Positions 21,785 to 30,611 of a DNA stretch of 64,000 bases are shown here, piece after piece. Both the position numbers and the translations under genes were made by a program. How positions within the stretch are numbered: position 1 is the stretch's first letter; each line of letters starts with the position of its first letter. The DNA is taken from NCBI GenBank assembly GCA_029204225.1, contig MU832191.1, positions 1 through 64,000 of the forward strand, read 5' to 3'. Source of the stretch: Diphasiastrum complanatum. Lineage: Eukaryota > Streptophyta > Lycopodiopsida > Lycopodiales > Lycopodiaceae. A model generated the notes under the pieces. That model was not told where the DNA came from. It searched no databases and saw only the letters and a program-made list of their open reading frames with translations.

Positions 21785-22390
21785 TGTAGTAAATAGGTGG
21801 GATAGCAGCGGAAGTAGAACAACGGACGGTTGTATATCGGAAGTGCAACAGTTACCAGCAATAATCAAGATGAATAAACAATAGTAATGTTCAATAGAAC
21901 AAAACAGTAGTGTGGACAAAAATGTACTCATGATAAAAATCAGAAGGTGAGTACATGGGCGTGAAGCTGATCGCAATTCAGTGAGGCGCATATATTTTAG
22001 AGATTTCATCTTTTATAGATAACTAGCTTAAAAAAACTTATTTACAAGGGAGACTCATTTGAAAGCGGCAAAGAGAATTCTTCATTACATTAAAAGGACA
22101 CTAACCCATGGATTGCTATATGGGACAAGTAGGTGAACTGCCATAAAGTCTTGGATCGACTTTTCCATGATGACGAAGTCAGATTTGTCGGCTTGGTCAG
22201 ATTTTTCTGTTTGGTTAGATTTGTCGGCCTTGTCAGATTTGTTGGCTTGGTGAGATTTGTCAACTTGGTCAAATTTGTCGGCTTGATCAGATTTGTCGGT
22301 GTTTTTTTTTTTTTTTTCAGGATGGTCCTCAAGAGAATGCACCATATCAATACATGCAGCTGTTATTTGGATAGACCGCAATTGCTCAAT
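21785..22390 (-). repeat. Copia-2 5' LTR with minisatellite and internal insertion
   Basis: 21785-21869 matches the end of the Copia-7 LTR (TTATTGCTGGTAAYTGTTGC, then CGTCCGTTGTTCTACTTCCG). 22146-22300 matches its middle, including the minisatellite based on GATTTGTCGGCTTGGTCA. Between them some 280 bp are inserted; part of the insert (22055-22130) reads HLKAAKRILHYIKRTL on the plus strand, a piece of another Copia pol. The outer end near 22390 is approximate. Confidence 0.7.
22170..22300. repeat. LTR minisatellite, unit of about 15 bp (GATTTGTCGGCTTGG)
   Basis: About nine imperfect units. On the minus strand the unit encodes variants of DKSDQA, giving a long but repeat-driven ORF. The same motif (CCGACAAATC) occurs in the Copia-7 LTR at about 61485-61610. 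Confidence 0.8.
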
Positions 22391-22399
22391 CTTCGTGTG

Positions 22400-24743
22400 A
22401 GGTAGAATATAAAACCGAAGGACGACATATCGGGTAAGGACAACAAATCATCTTACCAAGCCATGACAGTCGACAACAATAGATCGAACACCAATGAGAG
22501 CCTAAATACAAACAAAAGATCAGGACACATTATCGAGTAGGGACGAACTATTGGGACCTCAGCTCGACAAGCATGAAAATATAAATCTTCACGCTCAGTC
22601 GTAAAAAGGGACATACAGGAGAGAGACATGTTATTTAAACCTCTTTTGTAATAATCAATAAATCAATCTTGTAATCTCACTTGGTATGATATATGTATTG
22701 GATCATCGTGAGAAGAGATATAGATGTAACGAGCAGTAGCTAGTTACAAGATACAAAGAATTAGCAGTGGCTAGTCTTACTCGTGAGAGAGAACACCTCT
22801 CTTGCACCGACATGCTGATATGGAAAACAGACAGCGCTAAAAAAGAATTGTTGTTGTACACTTCATTTCGATAATATAGACAAGTTACAACACTCTGCTC
22901 TATCATGTGCGTAATCTATGAATGAATTGCCATGCTTGCTAGTAGTAGATATCCTTCTGCTGTTTCTCAGTTTATCTGATTAAACATTATCTGTTGTTCA
23001 TAGATTTAATATCAAATTTGCAATACCAATCCGTAGTTCGGAGGATGATTGATCGTGGAATGAAATATTAGCTTTGCTCGCACAAATCAACTCCATCTGA
23101 ACTTCAAACGAAATTGTCGTCTGAATCTGACAAACCACACATTCCAATTGTGGACAACAGAGCGATTTTAGACCACCAAATTTCGACAGTCCAAGTGCAA
23201 AGCAAAGAGGATGTATGCATAAAGATGAGGATGAGGCAAACCTCACTAAAAGGATGCTAAAACTTCAAGGGAGTGAATCCATATCTAGGTCAATTTAGGT
23301 GGAGATGTAGGGTGCAAGGTCTACATTGGTTAAGACAAGTTGCTGATGAAAAGCAGAGCAAGAATTTTGATGGTGAGAAATATCGACACCTTTAACATGA
23401 AGACGACTACAACTCGAACATGGAAATGGAACATGCAACATCGAGGCGAGGGGAGGAAGATAGAGAAACCTGAGACATTGAAGGAGAGGAAGAAGCATGG
23501 TGATGAAGATGAGGTGGGTGGAGTAGCACCACATGACTGTAGGAATCAAACAAGGAATCCACAACATCAAGGTGAGCCTCACGACGTGCGCAAGAAGAGG
23601 AAGCATGGGAGGTTAGTCTAAAGGTGAAGCATGTCTCTTTTCTCCACATCAAGTAGGAGGATTAATATCTATGACTTGTAGAGAAGAAAAAGATTATTGA
23701 GGAACCATATTGACAGTGAAAGAATCTACGCCTAGAAACAAAGCTTGAAAGTAGCATGATGCAAACAAAAAGGCTAAATCACACTGTAAAGCTGCTCATA
23801 AATTTGAAAGCTTCTCAAATTATCTAAAGGACACAATTACCTCAAGATCAAAAAACATGATTCTAAACCAAAATTGATGATTTACCATCACTTCCTTAAT
23901 GAGTATACACATAAAAACAAAGATTTATAGTTGATTTTACCACATAGAAGTGAGAAAATCTGGCTCTCCTACATCGATAATGCTACTAGCAAATGGTTGG
24001 CTCGAAAACACTTACTTGCAGCCATATTGGAGAAGAAAAACGAAGGGAGAAAGAGAACATGGACCACTAGGCGAGGTACTCCACAACTAATAGCATAGAA
24101 AGGAAACGAGAAAAATCATTGTTGTGAGAGAAAACACCTTCACCTTAGTAGATAAATGCTAGGTCGAATTGGCAAAACTGCTAAGAACAAAGTAGAGGCA
24201 ACATAGAAAGTGCATAGAACTTTGTTGAATGAAGACAGACAAGCCAGCAGCCACAAAAAAATACCACCTCCATCCCTAGCAAACAACAGTAGCATGCCTA
24301 AAAATCACTAACCAGAAGCGTCAAAAAAAACAATGACAATAGTCGACTGCAAGTACAAATTCTTCGTTAGAGTTATAGGCTTGATAGCTTGCTACAGGTC
24401 CACTAGTTACGTTGAAATTTGATTGTGAGTAGGTGTGATCATAATCTATCTACAACCAAGTGAGGTAGGGCTTTGATTAGTGATCAGCTTTTGTGATAGT
24501 AGGTCCAAAGCCTACTACGATTGAGGTCCCTTTTTGGTAGCAAAGGACTTCAATTTTGTCATGAGCTTAAATTCTCGTTCCAATACCTTCTTCTTAAACC
24601 CTCTTTCCAATACATTATATTGAAGTTTTCATGTTCTTCTCGTTCTAATTGAAATCATTGCTGCTTCTAACAGAGGTCTAATTGCTGCAACTAAAAGTAT
24701 GAAACATGTCCTCTTGAAGTGCTTACAAAACCCTGAAGATCAA
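22400..24743. other. No recognisable gene; possible LTR tail at 22.4-22.75 kb
   Basis: 22630-22690 (TTTAAACCTCTTTTGTAAT, then AATCTTGTAATCTCAC) resembles 37245-37300, which suggests a shared LTR polyadenylation region. The remainder, including open frames around 23.3-23.65 kb, shows no family likeness. Those frames are biased purine/pyrimidine strings without splice or domain support. Confidence 0.4.
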
Positions 24744-24923
24744 TGTTAGAAGTCAATGATAAACCTCATTGTTACCGTTTACGATGTACATTAATGTTGA
24801 CAGCTGTAATTAGCTATAGGCTAGTCTATTAGTCTATTCGTAGGTTTTCTCTCTCTATCAGGGTTCAGGGTTTATATGTACATTTTATATTCAGTATGAA
24901 GTTAGTGTGATAGATTGATAGTG
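24744..24923 (+). repeat. Copia-3 5' LTR
   Basis: Starts TGTTAGAAGTC, contains CTCTCTCTATCAGGGTTCAG, and ends near GATTGATAGTG. No primer-binding site is evident directly after it. Confidence 0.8.
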
Positions 24924-25099
24924 CGAGTTTGTACTACATGAAAATGGCAAAAGATATTACTAGGAGTACATGAATTAATGCAGATCCAAAATGGAAGCTT
25001 GTGCTGCCTATTCTCTTGAAAAATGTGCATGTTTGCACTCTTCATGCAGAAGTTAGATTAATAGAAAAGATCATTTATCTTCATATAGTTTTTGCTTGG

Positions 25100-26302
25100 A
25101 ATAGTAAGCCAACATCATCCGCAAAGGAAGCTATCATTGCAATTTCTGCTTTCTATGGTTGGAAAATCCAGTAAATGGACGTCAAATCTGCTTTTCTTAA
25201 TGGAGTATTGGATAAGAGATATATTTAGAGCAACCTCAAGGGTTTGTTGAGCCAGGAAGAGATCATTTGGTTTGTAAACTCAACAAAGCCATATATGGAT
25301 TGAAGCAAGCACCACGAGCATGGTACTCTTGCATTGATGAGCACTTCAAGCGAAGGGGAATGGTAAAGAGTGATGCTGATCCTAATCTTTACATTCTAAA
25401 GCAAGATTCAGATATAGTGTTCATTGTGTTGTACGTAAATGATTTGATTATTACAGGAAGTAATGAGAGGTTAATTAATGAAATCAAATCAAATCTTTCT
25501 AATACTTTTGACATGAGTGATCTAGGATTGATGCACTATTGTCTTGGCATTGAAGTATGGCAAAAAGAAGACATGGTCTTTCTTACACAAAGCAAATATG
25601 CACAAGATTTGCTTTATAAGTTCAATATGCAGGATTGTAAGCCCTTGAGTACACCTATGGATGTCAACATGAAGCTTATTGCATATGATGAATCTGAGAA
25701 AGTGGATGCTTATTTGTATAGATAGCTAGTGGGTAGTTTGATTTATTGGACACACACACCACCTGATATTTCTTATGTTGTTGGTGTTGTTAGTCAATTT
25801 ATGCAAGATCCTAGTCAAGCACACTGGAAGTCTGCTAAACGTATTTTCAGATACATTCGAGGGACATTGAATTTTGGTTTGAAGTATGATCAGCCTGAAG
25901 CGCCAATGTTGGTAGGTTATACAGATGCCGATTGGGCAGGTAATATTGATGACAGAAGATCTACCAGTGGTCATACATTCAGTTATGGTATAGCTGCAAT
26001 TTCATGGAGCAGCAAAAGGCAACCTACAGTAGCTTTCTCATCAACGAAAGCTGAATATCGAGCACTCAGCAATGCTACACAAGAAGCGGTATGGTTACGA
26101 AGATTGCTTGTGGATTTAGGCCAGCCACAAGTGGATGCTACTACTATATCTTGCGACAATCGATGGAGCCATTGATCTTGTTTTTTGTAAATCTGAAGGT
26201 CAAATGGCAGATATTTTTACCAAGTCATTAGGTAGATATAAATTTGAAAGGTTTCGTACTCTATTAGGAATAGAAGAATGTAATTTTATCATTGAGGGAG
26301 AG
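25100..26302 (+). pseudogene. Copia-3 reverse transcriptase and RNase H
   Basis: RT begins near 25130 (AIIAISAFYGWKIQ, stop, MDVKSAFLNGVLD), shifts frame, then is open from 25267 to 25722: CKLNKAIYGLKQAPRAWYS, LYVNDLIITGSN, CKPLSTPMDVNMKL. The catalytic YVDD reads YVND. A TAG at 25723 replaces the Gln of YRQLVGSLIY. The frame then continues to 26175 with GYTDADWAGNIDDRRSTSG, FSSTKAEYRALSNATQEAVW and TISCDN, covering the three RNase H acidic residues. After a deletion it resumes in another frame (MADIFTKSLGRYKFERFRTL). Confidence 0.9.
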
Positions 26303-26492
26303 TGTTAGAAGTCAATGATAAACTTCATTGTTACTGTTTACGATGTACATTAATGTTGACAGTTGTTACCAACTGTAATTAGTCGTAGGCTAGTCTATTA
26401 GTCTATTCGTAGGTTTTCTCTCTCTATCAGGGTTCAGGATTTATATGTACATTTTATATTCAGTATGAAATTAGTGTGATAGATTGATAGTG
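26303..26492 (+). repeat. Copia-3 3' LTR
   Basis: Near-duplicate of the 5' LTR, preceded by ATTGAGGGAGAG (polypurine tract). Confidence 0.85.
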
Positions 26493-26789
26493 TGTGTTCT
26501 TCTTCCGGCTTCTTTGGTGATTGCTTATGGTGAATACTTGATGTTCCATATCTGATTGTTGACAATCAAAAGCTAGACATGATCTATTAAGTTATAAGAC
26601 TTAGGGCCTCTTTACATTTGGCCCCGAGTGATGCAATCTAGCGCCCAAAGTCTTAGTATCTTGCTCCACATGTAAAAGTTGTTTCAAACGTTCCATGTGA
26701 AATATGTTCTCACAATCCATCAACCATTTAAAGAGCAATCTTGCATATGGCTAATGGCAATCATACCATAATCCCATTTTTGATTTTTT

Positions 26790-27110
26790 AGCAAAGAAAA
26801 TGGTGGCAGCTCACCGGGAGGAATCTTTGCAAATTTTTTTGAGAAAAATTTACATGCACATTTTGTAGAGCAGAATGTGCATGTAAATTTTTACATGCAC
26901 ATTTCGGGCGGAAGGTGCATGTAAAAAAAATTTACATGCACCTTCCGTCCGGAATGTGCATGTAAAAAAAATTTAACGAAAAAATAAAAAATAAAAAATG
27001 AGATTACGTCCGAGAAAGCCCGGCTCCTCAAGCCCTTCCACCCACGGAAGGGCCTACGGCCTCGGCCTCAAACCCTTCTGCGGTGGAAGGGCCTCGAAGC
27101 CGGTCCTTCC
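26790..27110 (+). repeat. Unclassified repeat, copy A: stacked hairpins, A-rich tract, GC-rich body
   Basis: Three inverted repeats with arms TTTACATGCAC/GTGCATGTAAA follow one another (26847-26889, 26890-26925, 26931-26966). Then come an A-rich stretch, ATGAGATTACG at about 26998, and a GC-rich body with CCCTTCCAC...GGAAGGGCC palindromes to about 27110. Copy C (27850-28020) repeats the same order (GTGCATGTAAAAA, A-rich, ATGAAATTACG, GGCCC-rich). Copy B (27470-27640) appears to be in reverse. No coding likeness. Confidence 0.55.
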
Positions 27111-27467
27111 CCCTCACATAATGCTATGGGTGAATGTTATCACAACAATCTATTGGCTAGGGAAGCTTGCCTTGGACCTTGGGCTACATGTAAATATTTT
27201 GTGTGAATTTAATAGACTACATACATACATGTAAAGGCAAAAGTCTCTTTCCATGTAACTTGTTCATCTAAGAAACGGGTCACTTCCTTTGGCGAATGGT
27301 TGACTTATTCTATGCATCACCTAAAATTTCATGTTTTTGCTAACTCGTATCCATTCTTTTCAATTACTTTCATGGGTGACTCGGCCTCATGCAAAGGTGC
27401 TATTACCTCTTCAAAGCATAAGTAATAGCTTTCCCATCTCATATCACCACTTTTACCTTTTAATGTT

Positions 27468-27640
27468 GGGGGGGGGGGGGGGTGGGGTGGGGTGGGGGGA
27501 AGGCCCTGCCCCGAGGGCCTTCCGTGCTGGGAGGGCCCTTGCCCAAGGGCGGGAGCCCGAGGGCAGGGCCAGACCTGCACGGAAGGCCCGAGGGGAAGGG
27601 GCCTTCCCCTGCGTAATGACCAGTCTGAAAATTTTTTTTT
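27468..27640 (-). repeat. Unclassified repeat, copy B (reverse): G-run and GC-rich palindromes
   Basis: Contains a G15-T-G4-T-G4-T-G6 run (27468-27499), GGGAAGGCCCTGCCCCGAGG and several GGGCCTTCC/GGAAGGCCC palindromes. It ends GCGTAATGACC, then an AATTTTTTTTTTGCACA tract. In reverse complement this gives TGTGCAAAAA, ATTACG, then GGGGAAGGCC, the order seen in copies A and C. Confidence 0.45.
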
Positions 27641-27849
27641 TGCACAGAATCAGCGATGCCTTTACCCAAGAATTAGAATTCTTCAAATATCAGCAAATTT
27701 CACATGATGCAATCAGATTCCACCTCTGGAGGTGCATCAAAAACACAAAGGAAAATTGAAGACTTGGCATTAAGAAGAAAAGGAGGTGCCTCCCTCGAAT
27801 TTGTGTGCCTGCCTTTTTTTTTTAAAAAAGTTTGCATATCTTTTTTTGA

Positions 27850-28020
27850 TGTCGAAAGGTGCATGTAAAAAAAAAAAAAACTTACGATAACAAAAAACAT
27901 TAAAAAAATTAAAAAAATGAAATTACGGGCATAGAAGGCCCTTTTCGGCCTCAAGCTACCACCCTAGGACAAATGCCCTTCCTAAGCCAAATGCCCTCAC
28001 CCAAAGGCCCCACCCCCCAC
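27850..28020 (+). repeat. Unclassified repeat, copy C
   Basis: GGTGCATGTAAAAAAA, an A-rich stretch, AATGAAATTACGGGCATAG, then a CCCTT/GGCCC-rich body to about 28020. Shares order and wording with copy A but has no hairpin stack. Confidence 0.5.
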
Positions 28021-28104
28021 CTTGTTCAACCATCGTTATTTGTGTGTGCAAATTTGGGCCATGGAACGGATGCTTAATGCTCGGGATCATGGAGAATCGA
28101 ACCT

Positions 28105-28436
28105 GGGTGGGCTATGGGTGGGCGAGCGATGGAAGGAAGGAAGAAAGAATGGGAGCGATGGGTGGGCGAGCGATGGAAGGAAGGAAGAAAGAAGGAAAGA
28201 AAATGAAAGAATTCCTCCACAGCATTAGCAGCAGCAGCAGCAGCGATTTCATGCTGTTGATCGATCGAGAGTGTATCAATGAATGAAATCCATAATTCCT
28301 CCACAGCAGCAGCAATTTCATGCTGTTGATCGATCGGGAAAGCATCAATGAATGAAAGAAAATCAATAGTTTCTTCGCAGCAGCAGCAGCAAGATCAATA
28401 TTTCATGCTGTTGATCGATCGGGAATTTATGAATGA
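28105..28436 (+). repeat. Tandem repeats in the presumed 5' leader of the PPR gene
   Basis: A unit GGTGGGCGAGCGATGGAAGG plus AAGGAAGAAAGAA occurs twice (28108-28142, 28159-28195). It is followed by three degenerate units of about 70-80 bp containing GCAGCAGCAG and TTTCATGCTGTTGATCGATC (about 28230, 28303, 28378), each ending in an ATGAATGAA-like string. The last unit runs into the PPR start codon. Confidence 0.75.
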
Positions 28437-30611
28437 ATGCATGAATATGGATGGATGATGAAATTCATTAAGTTTTCCACACAAGCAGCAGCAGCTGCTG
28501 CTGCTGTTGGCATTAGACCTGCAGCTTCATCTGTGAACCGTCGTGTGGCGGAGCTTCTGAACGAGAGGACTAGCTATGCCACACTGGCCTCGCTCTTGAA
28601 GCGCTGCAGTGAGGCCAAAGCCTTGTCCGATGGCAGGCTCGTGCATGCTCACATCAAAAGCCTCAATTATGATCGCAAAACATTCTTAGGCAACTGGCTT
28701 GTGAAGATGTACAGCGATTGTGGGAGCATGAACGATGCCAAAGCGGTATTTGATAGCTTACCTGTTCATAATTTAAGATCCTGGAATATTCTGATCAAAG
28801 CTTATGCTAAGAACGGCTATGGCAGAGAGGCATTGTCTTGTTTCCATCAAATGCAGCTCCAGGGCTTGAAGCCGAACCAGATCACTTTGGTCTCGGCGCT
28901 TGATGCCTGCGCCGGCCTTGCTGAGCTTGAGTTAGGGCAGGAAATACATGCTTCTATTGTGGAGGGTGGCTATGAAGCAGAGGTGATTGTTGGGACTGCG
29001 CTAGTGAATATGTATGGGAAGTGTGGGAGGGCAGAGGAGGCACTGGCTGTGTTTGACAAAATGCCGCAGAGAGATGTGGTTGCATGGAATGCTATTATTT
29101 CTGCATGTGCCCTAAACGGGAATGCCACAAAGGCTCTGTATTTGTTTAATCGCATGCAGCTTTGCGGCATCAAGCCAAACCAGAGCACTTTTGTCTCTGC
29201 TCTTGATGCTTGTGCTGTCCAGGGTTTGCTTGACAAGGGTAAGCACATCCATGGCAGCATAGTTGAAGGTGGATATGAGGGTCAGGTGGTTGTGGCAACA
29301 GCCCTGATCAGTATGTATGGCAAATGTGGGAGTTTAGAAGAGGCAAGGAAAGTGTTTGCTAAAATGCCGCATCGGAATGTGATAACCTGGAACGCCATGA
29401 TCGCAGCGTGCGCTCAGAATGGACAGGGTAAAGAGGCTTTGGATTGGTTCGATCGAATGCAGCTCCAGCGCTTGAAGCCAAATCAGATCACATTCGTCTG
29501 TGTTCTTGACGCTTGCGCAAGCCTGGCAGCCCTTGAGATAGGACAAGAAATTCATGCTGCCATTACAGAAGCTGGATATGAGGGGCATGTTTCTTACTAT
29601 GATGGCCAGGTTGTGGTGGGAACGGCCCTCGTTAATATGTATGGCAAGTGCGGCAGCGTGGACGAAGCAAGGAGTGTGTTTAGTCGAATGCGCTATAGGA
29701 ATGTGATCTCCTGGAATGCTATGATCTTGGCATGTGCTCAGAATGGGCAGGGTGAGGAAGCCCTGGATTTATTCAATGAAATGCAGCACCAGGGTATAAA
29801 GCCAGATCATATCACCTTCCTAGGCGTGCTTGCTGCTTGCAGCCACACTGGGCAGGTTGATAAGGCTAGACAGTTTTTCCAGTCGATGAGCAAAGACCAT
29901 GGCATAGCGCAAAAGGTGGACCATTACGTGTGTCTGATTGATATTCTTGGGCGTGCAGGACATTTGGGTGAAGCAGAGCAGTTCATAAACACTATGCCAA
30001 TTGAAAATGCTTCTGTCTGGTTGTGTCTGCTTGGTGCTTGCAGAGTTCATGGTGACGTGGAGCGTGGAGTACGTGCTGCAAATCGAGTCATCAAACTTGA
30101 TCCAGAGAATGCTGCACCTTATGTACTCTTATCAAACATTTTGGCTGCAGCTGGAAGGTGGGATGATGCAAAAACTTTGAGATGCATTTGGAAGACTACT
30201 AGCTCAAAGCAGCAGCCTGAGCGTTGTTATATCGAGGTCAACAAAAAGGTGCATGAGTTCATCGCTGCAGACATTTCACATCCTCAGATCCAGGATATAA
30301 TTTCAGAATTAAAGCGGTTGAGTAAGCAGATTGAGGAAGCAGGACTACTAGTTGACACGGGATCAGTTTTTCATGAAAAAGACGAGGATATTGATTATTT
30401 CCACAGCGTGAAGCTTGCTATTGGTTTTGGACTGATTTGTACACCTCCTGGAACAACCCTACGTATTACCAAGAATGCACAAATTTGCTCAAATTGTCAT
30501 ACTGCCACCAAAATTATTGCTCATGTCGTTCGCCGGAAAATAGTCATTAGGGATGCAAATCGAATACATGCATTTGAGCATGGAAGCTGTTCATGCAAAG
30601 ATTATTGGTAA
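28437..30611 (+). CDS. PLS-type pentatricopeptide repeat protein with E and DYW domains; HxE motif altered
   Basis: 724 codons, intronless. The first ATG is 28437; Met7/Met8 are alternative starts. The N-terminus (to about residue 40) is Arg/Ala/Ser-rich with an Ala run, fitting an organelle presequence. Four PLS cycles of about 103 residues follow, with MYGKCGS, WNAMI.ACAQNGQG.EAL and LKPNQITFV..LDACA wording. The E region starts near residue 525 (VWLCLLGACRVHGDVERG), E+ near 596 (CYIEVNKKVHEF), and the DYW domain fills the rest. DYW proteins are organelle C-to-U RNA editing factors; the domain is a zinc cytidine deaminase using HxE and CxxC. Here CSNC (684-687) and the terminal DYW are kept, but HxE reads HSV (residues 656-658): the catalytic Glu is Val. 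A 7-residue insertion (HVSYYDG) lies in the last full cycle. Probably binds organellar RNA; editing by its own DYW is doubtful. Confidence 0.95.
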   Translation: MHEYGWMMKFIKFSTQAAAAAAAVGIRPAASSVNRRVAELLNERTSYATLASLLKRCSEAKALSDGRLVHAHIKSLNYDRKTFLGNWLVKMYSDCGSMNDAKAVFDSLPVHNLRSWNILIKAYAKNGYGREALSCFHQMQLQGLKPNQITLVSALDACAGLAELELGQEIHASIVEGGYEAEVIVGTALVNMYGKCGRAEEALAVFDKMPQRDVVAWNAIISACALNGNATKALYLFNRMQLCGIKPNQSTFVSALDACAVQGLLDKGKHIHGSIVEGGYEGQVVVATALISMYGKCGSLEEARKVFAKMPHRNVITWNAMIAACAQNGQGKEALDWFDRMQLQRLKPNQITFVCVLDACASLAALEIGQEIHAAITEAGYEGHVSYYDGQVVVGTALVNMYGKCGSVDEARSVFSRMRYRNVISWNAMILACAQNGQGEEALDLFNEMQHQGIKPDHITFLGVLAACSHTGQVDKARQFFQSMSKDHGIAQKVDHYVCLIDILGRAGHLGEAEQFINTMPIENASVWLCLLGACRVHGDVERGVRAANRVIKLDPENAAPYVLLSNILAAAGRWDDAKTLRCIWKTTSSKQQPERCYIEVNKKVHEFIAADISHPQIQDIISELKRLSKQIEEAGLLVDTGSVFHEKDEDIDYFHSVKLAIGFGLICTPPGTTLRITKNAQICSNCHTATKIIAHVVRRKIVIRDANRIHAFEHGSCSCKDYW

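Larger units (their letters stand above)
18120..22390 (-). mobile_element. Copia-2: minus-strand Ty1/copia retrotransposon, degenerate
   Basis: Reading leftward: LTR (21785 to about 22390, with an insertion), primer-binding site (GCTCTGATACCA, 21773-21784), gag, protease region, pre-integrase, integrase, RT and the start of RNase H, cut at 18120. The 3' end and 3' LTR are lost at the inverted junction with the plus-strand stub. It is closely related to Copia-7 at 60.3-61.8 kb, which supplies the missing RNase H and 3' LTR for comparison. Many stops and frameshifts. Confidence 0.85.
24744..26492 (+). mobile_element. Copia-3: compact LTR-bounded Copia deletion derivative
   Basis: Two LTRs of about 180 and 190 bp (24744-24923 and 26303-26492) start TGTTAGAAGTCAATGATAAA and match nearly throughout; the 3' copy has about 11 extra bases (TTGTTACCAAC region). 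Between them lie only the later part of RT, RNase H and the polyprotein end, followed by the polypurine tract TTGAGGGAGAG. Gag, protease, integrase and the first half of RT are missing. Total length is about 1.75 kb. Confidence 0.85.

Noticed and set aside
22085-22405. DKSDQADK-type ORF on the minus strand and its plus-strand partner
   Set aside because: A 15-bp minisatellite inside an LTR is open in several frames; the ORF is a by-product.
23295-23652. Overlapping ORFs on both strands near 23.3-23.65 kb
   Set aside because: No recognised motif, no splice support, purine-biased strand.
26840-26970. CRISPR-like array from three repeated arm pairs
   Set aside because: The repeats are inverted hairpin arms in a plant nuclear context, with no cas genes and irregular loops.
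26998-27234. Open frames in the GC-rich repeat (also 27329-27759)
   Set aside because: GC-rich palindromic DNA lacks stop codons by composition. Overlapping frames are open on both strands and none resembles a family.
28074-28366. Minus-strand ORFs opposite the PPR leader
   Set aside because: They are the reverse reading of GGAAGG and GCAGCAG tandem repeats.
28970-30050. Minus-strand ORFs within the PPR gene
   Set aside because: Shadows of the plus-strand coding sequence, with no independent support.
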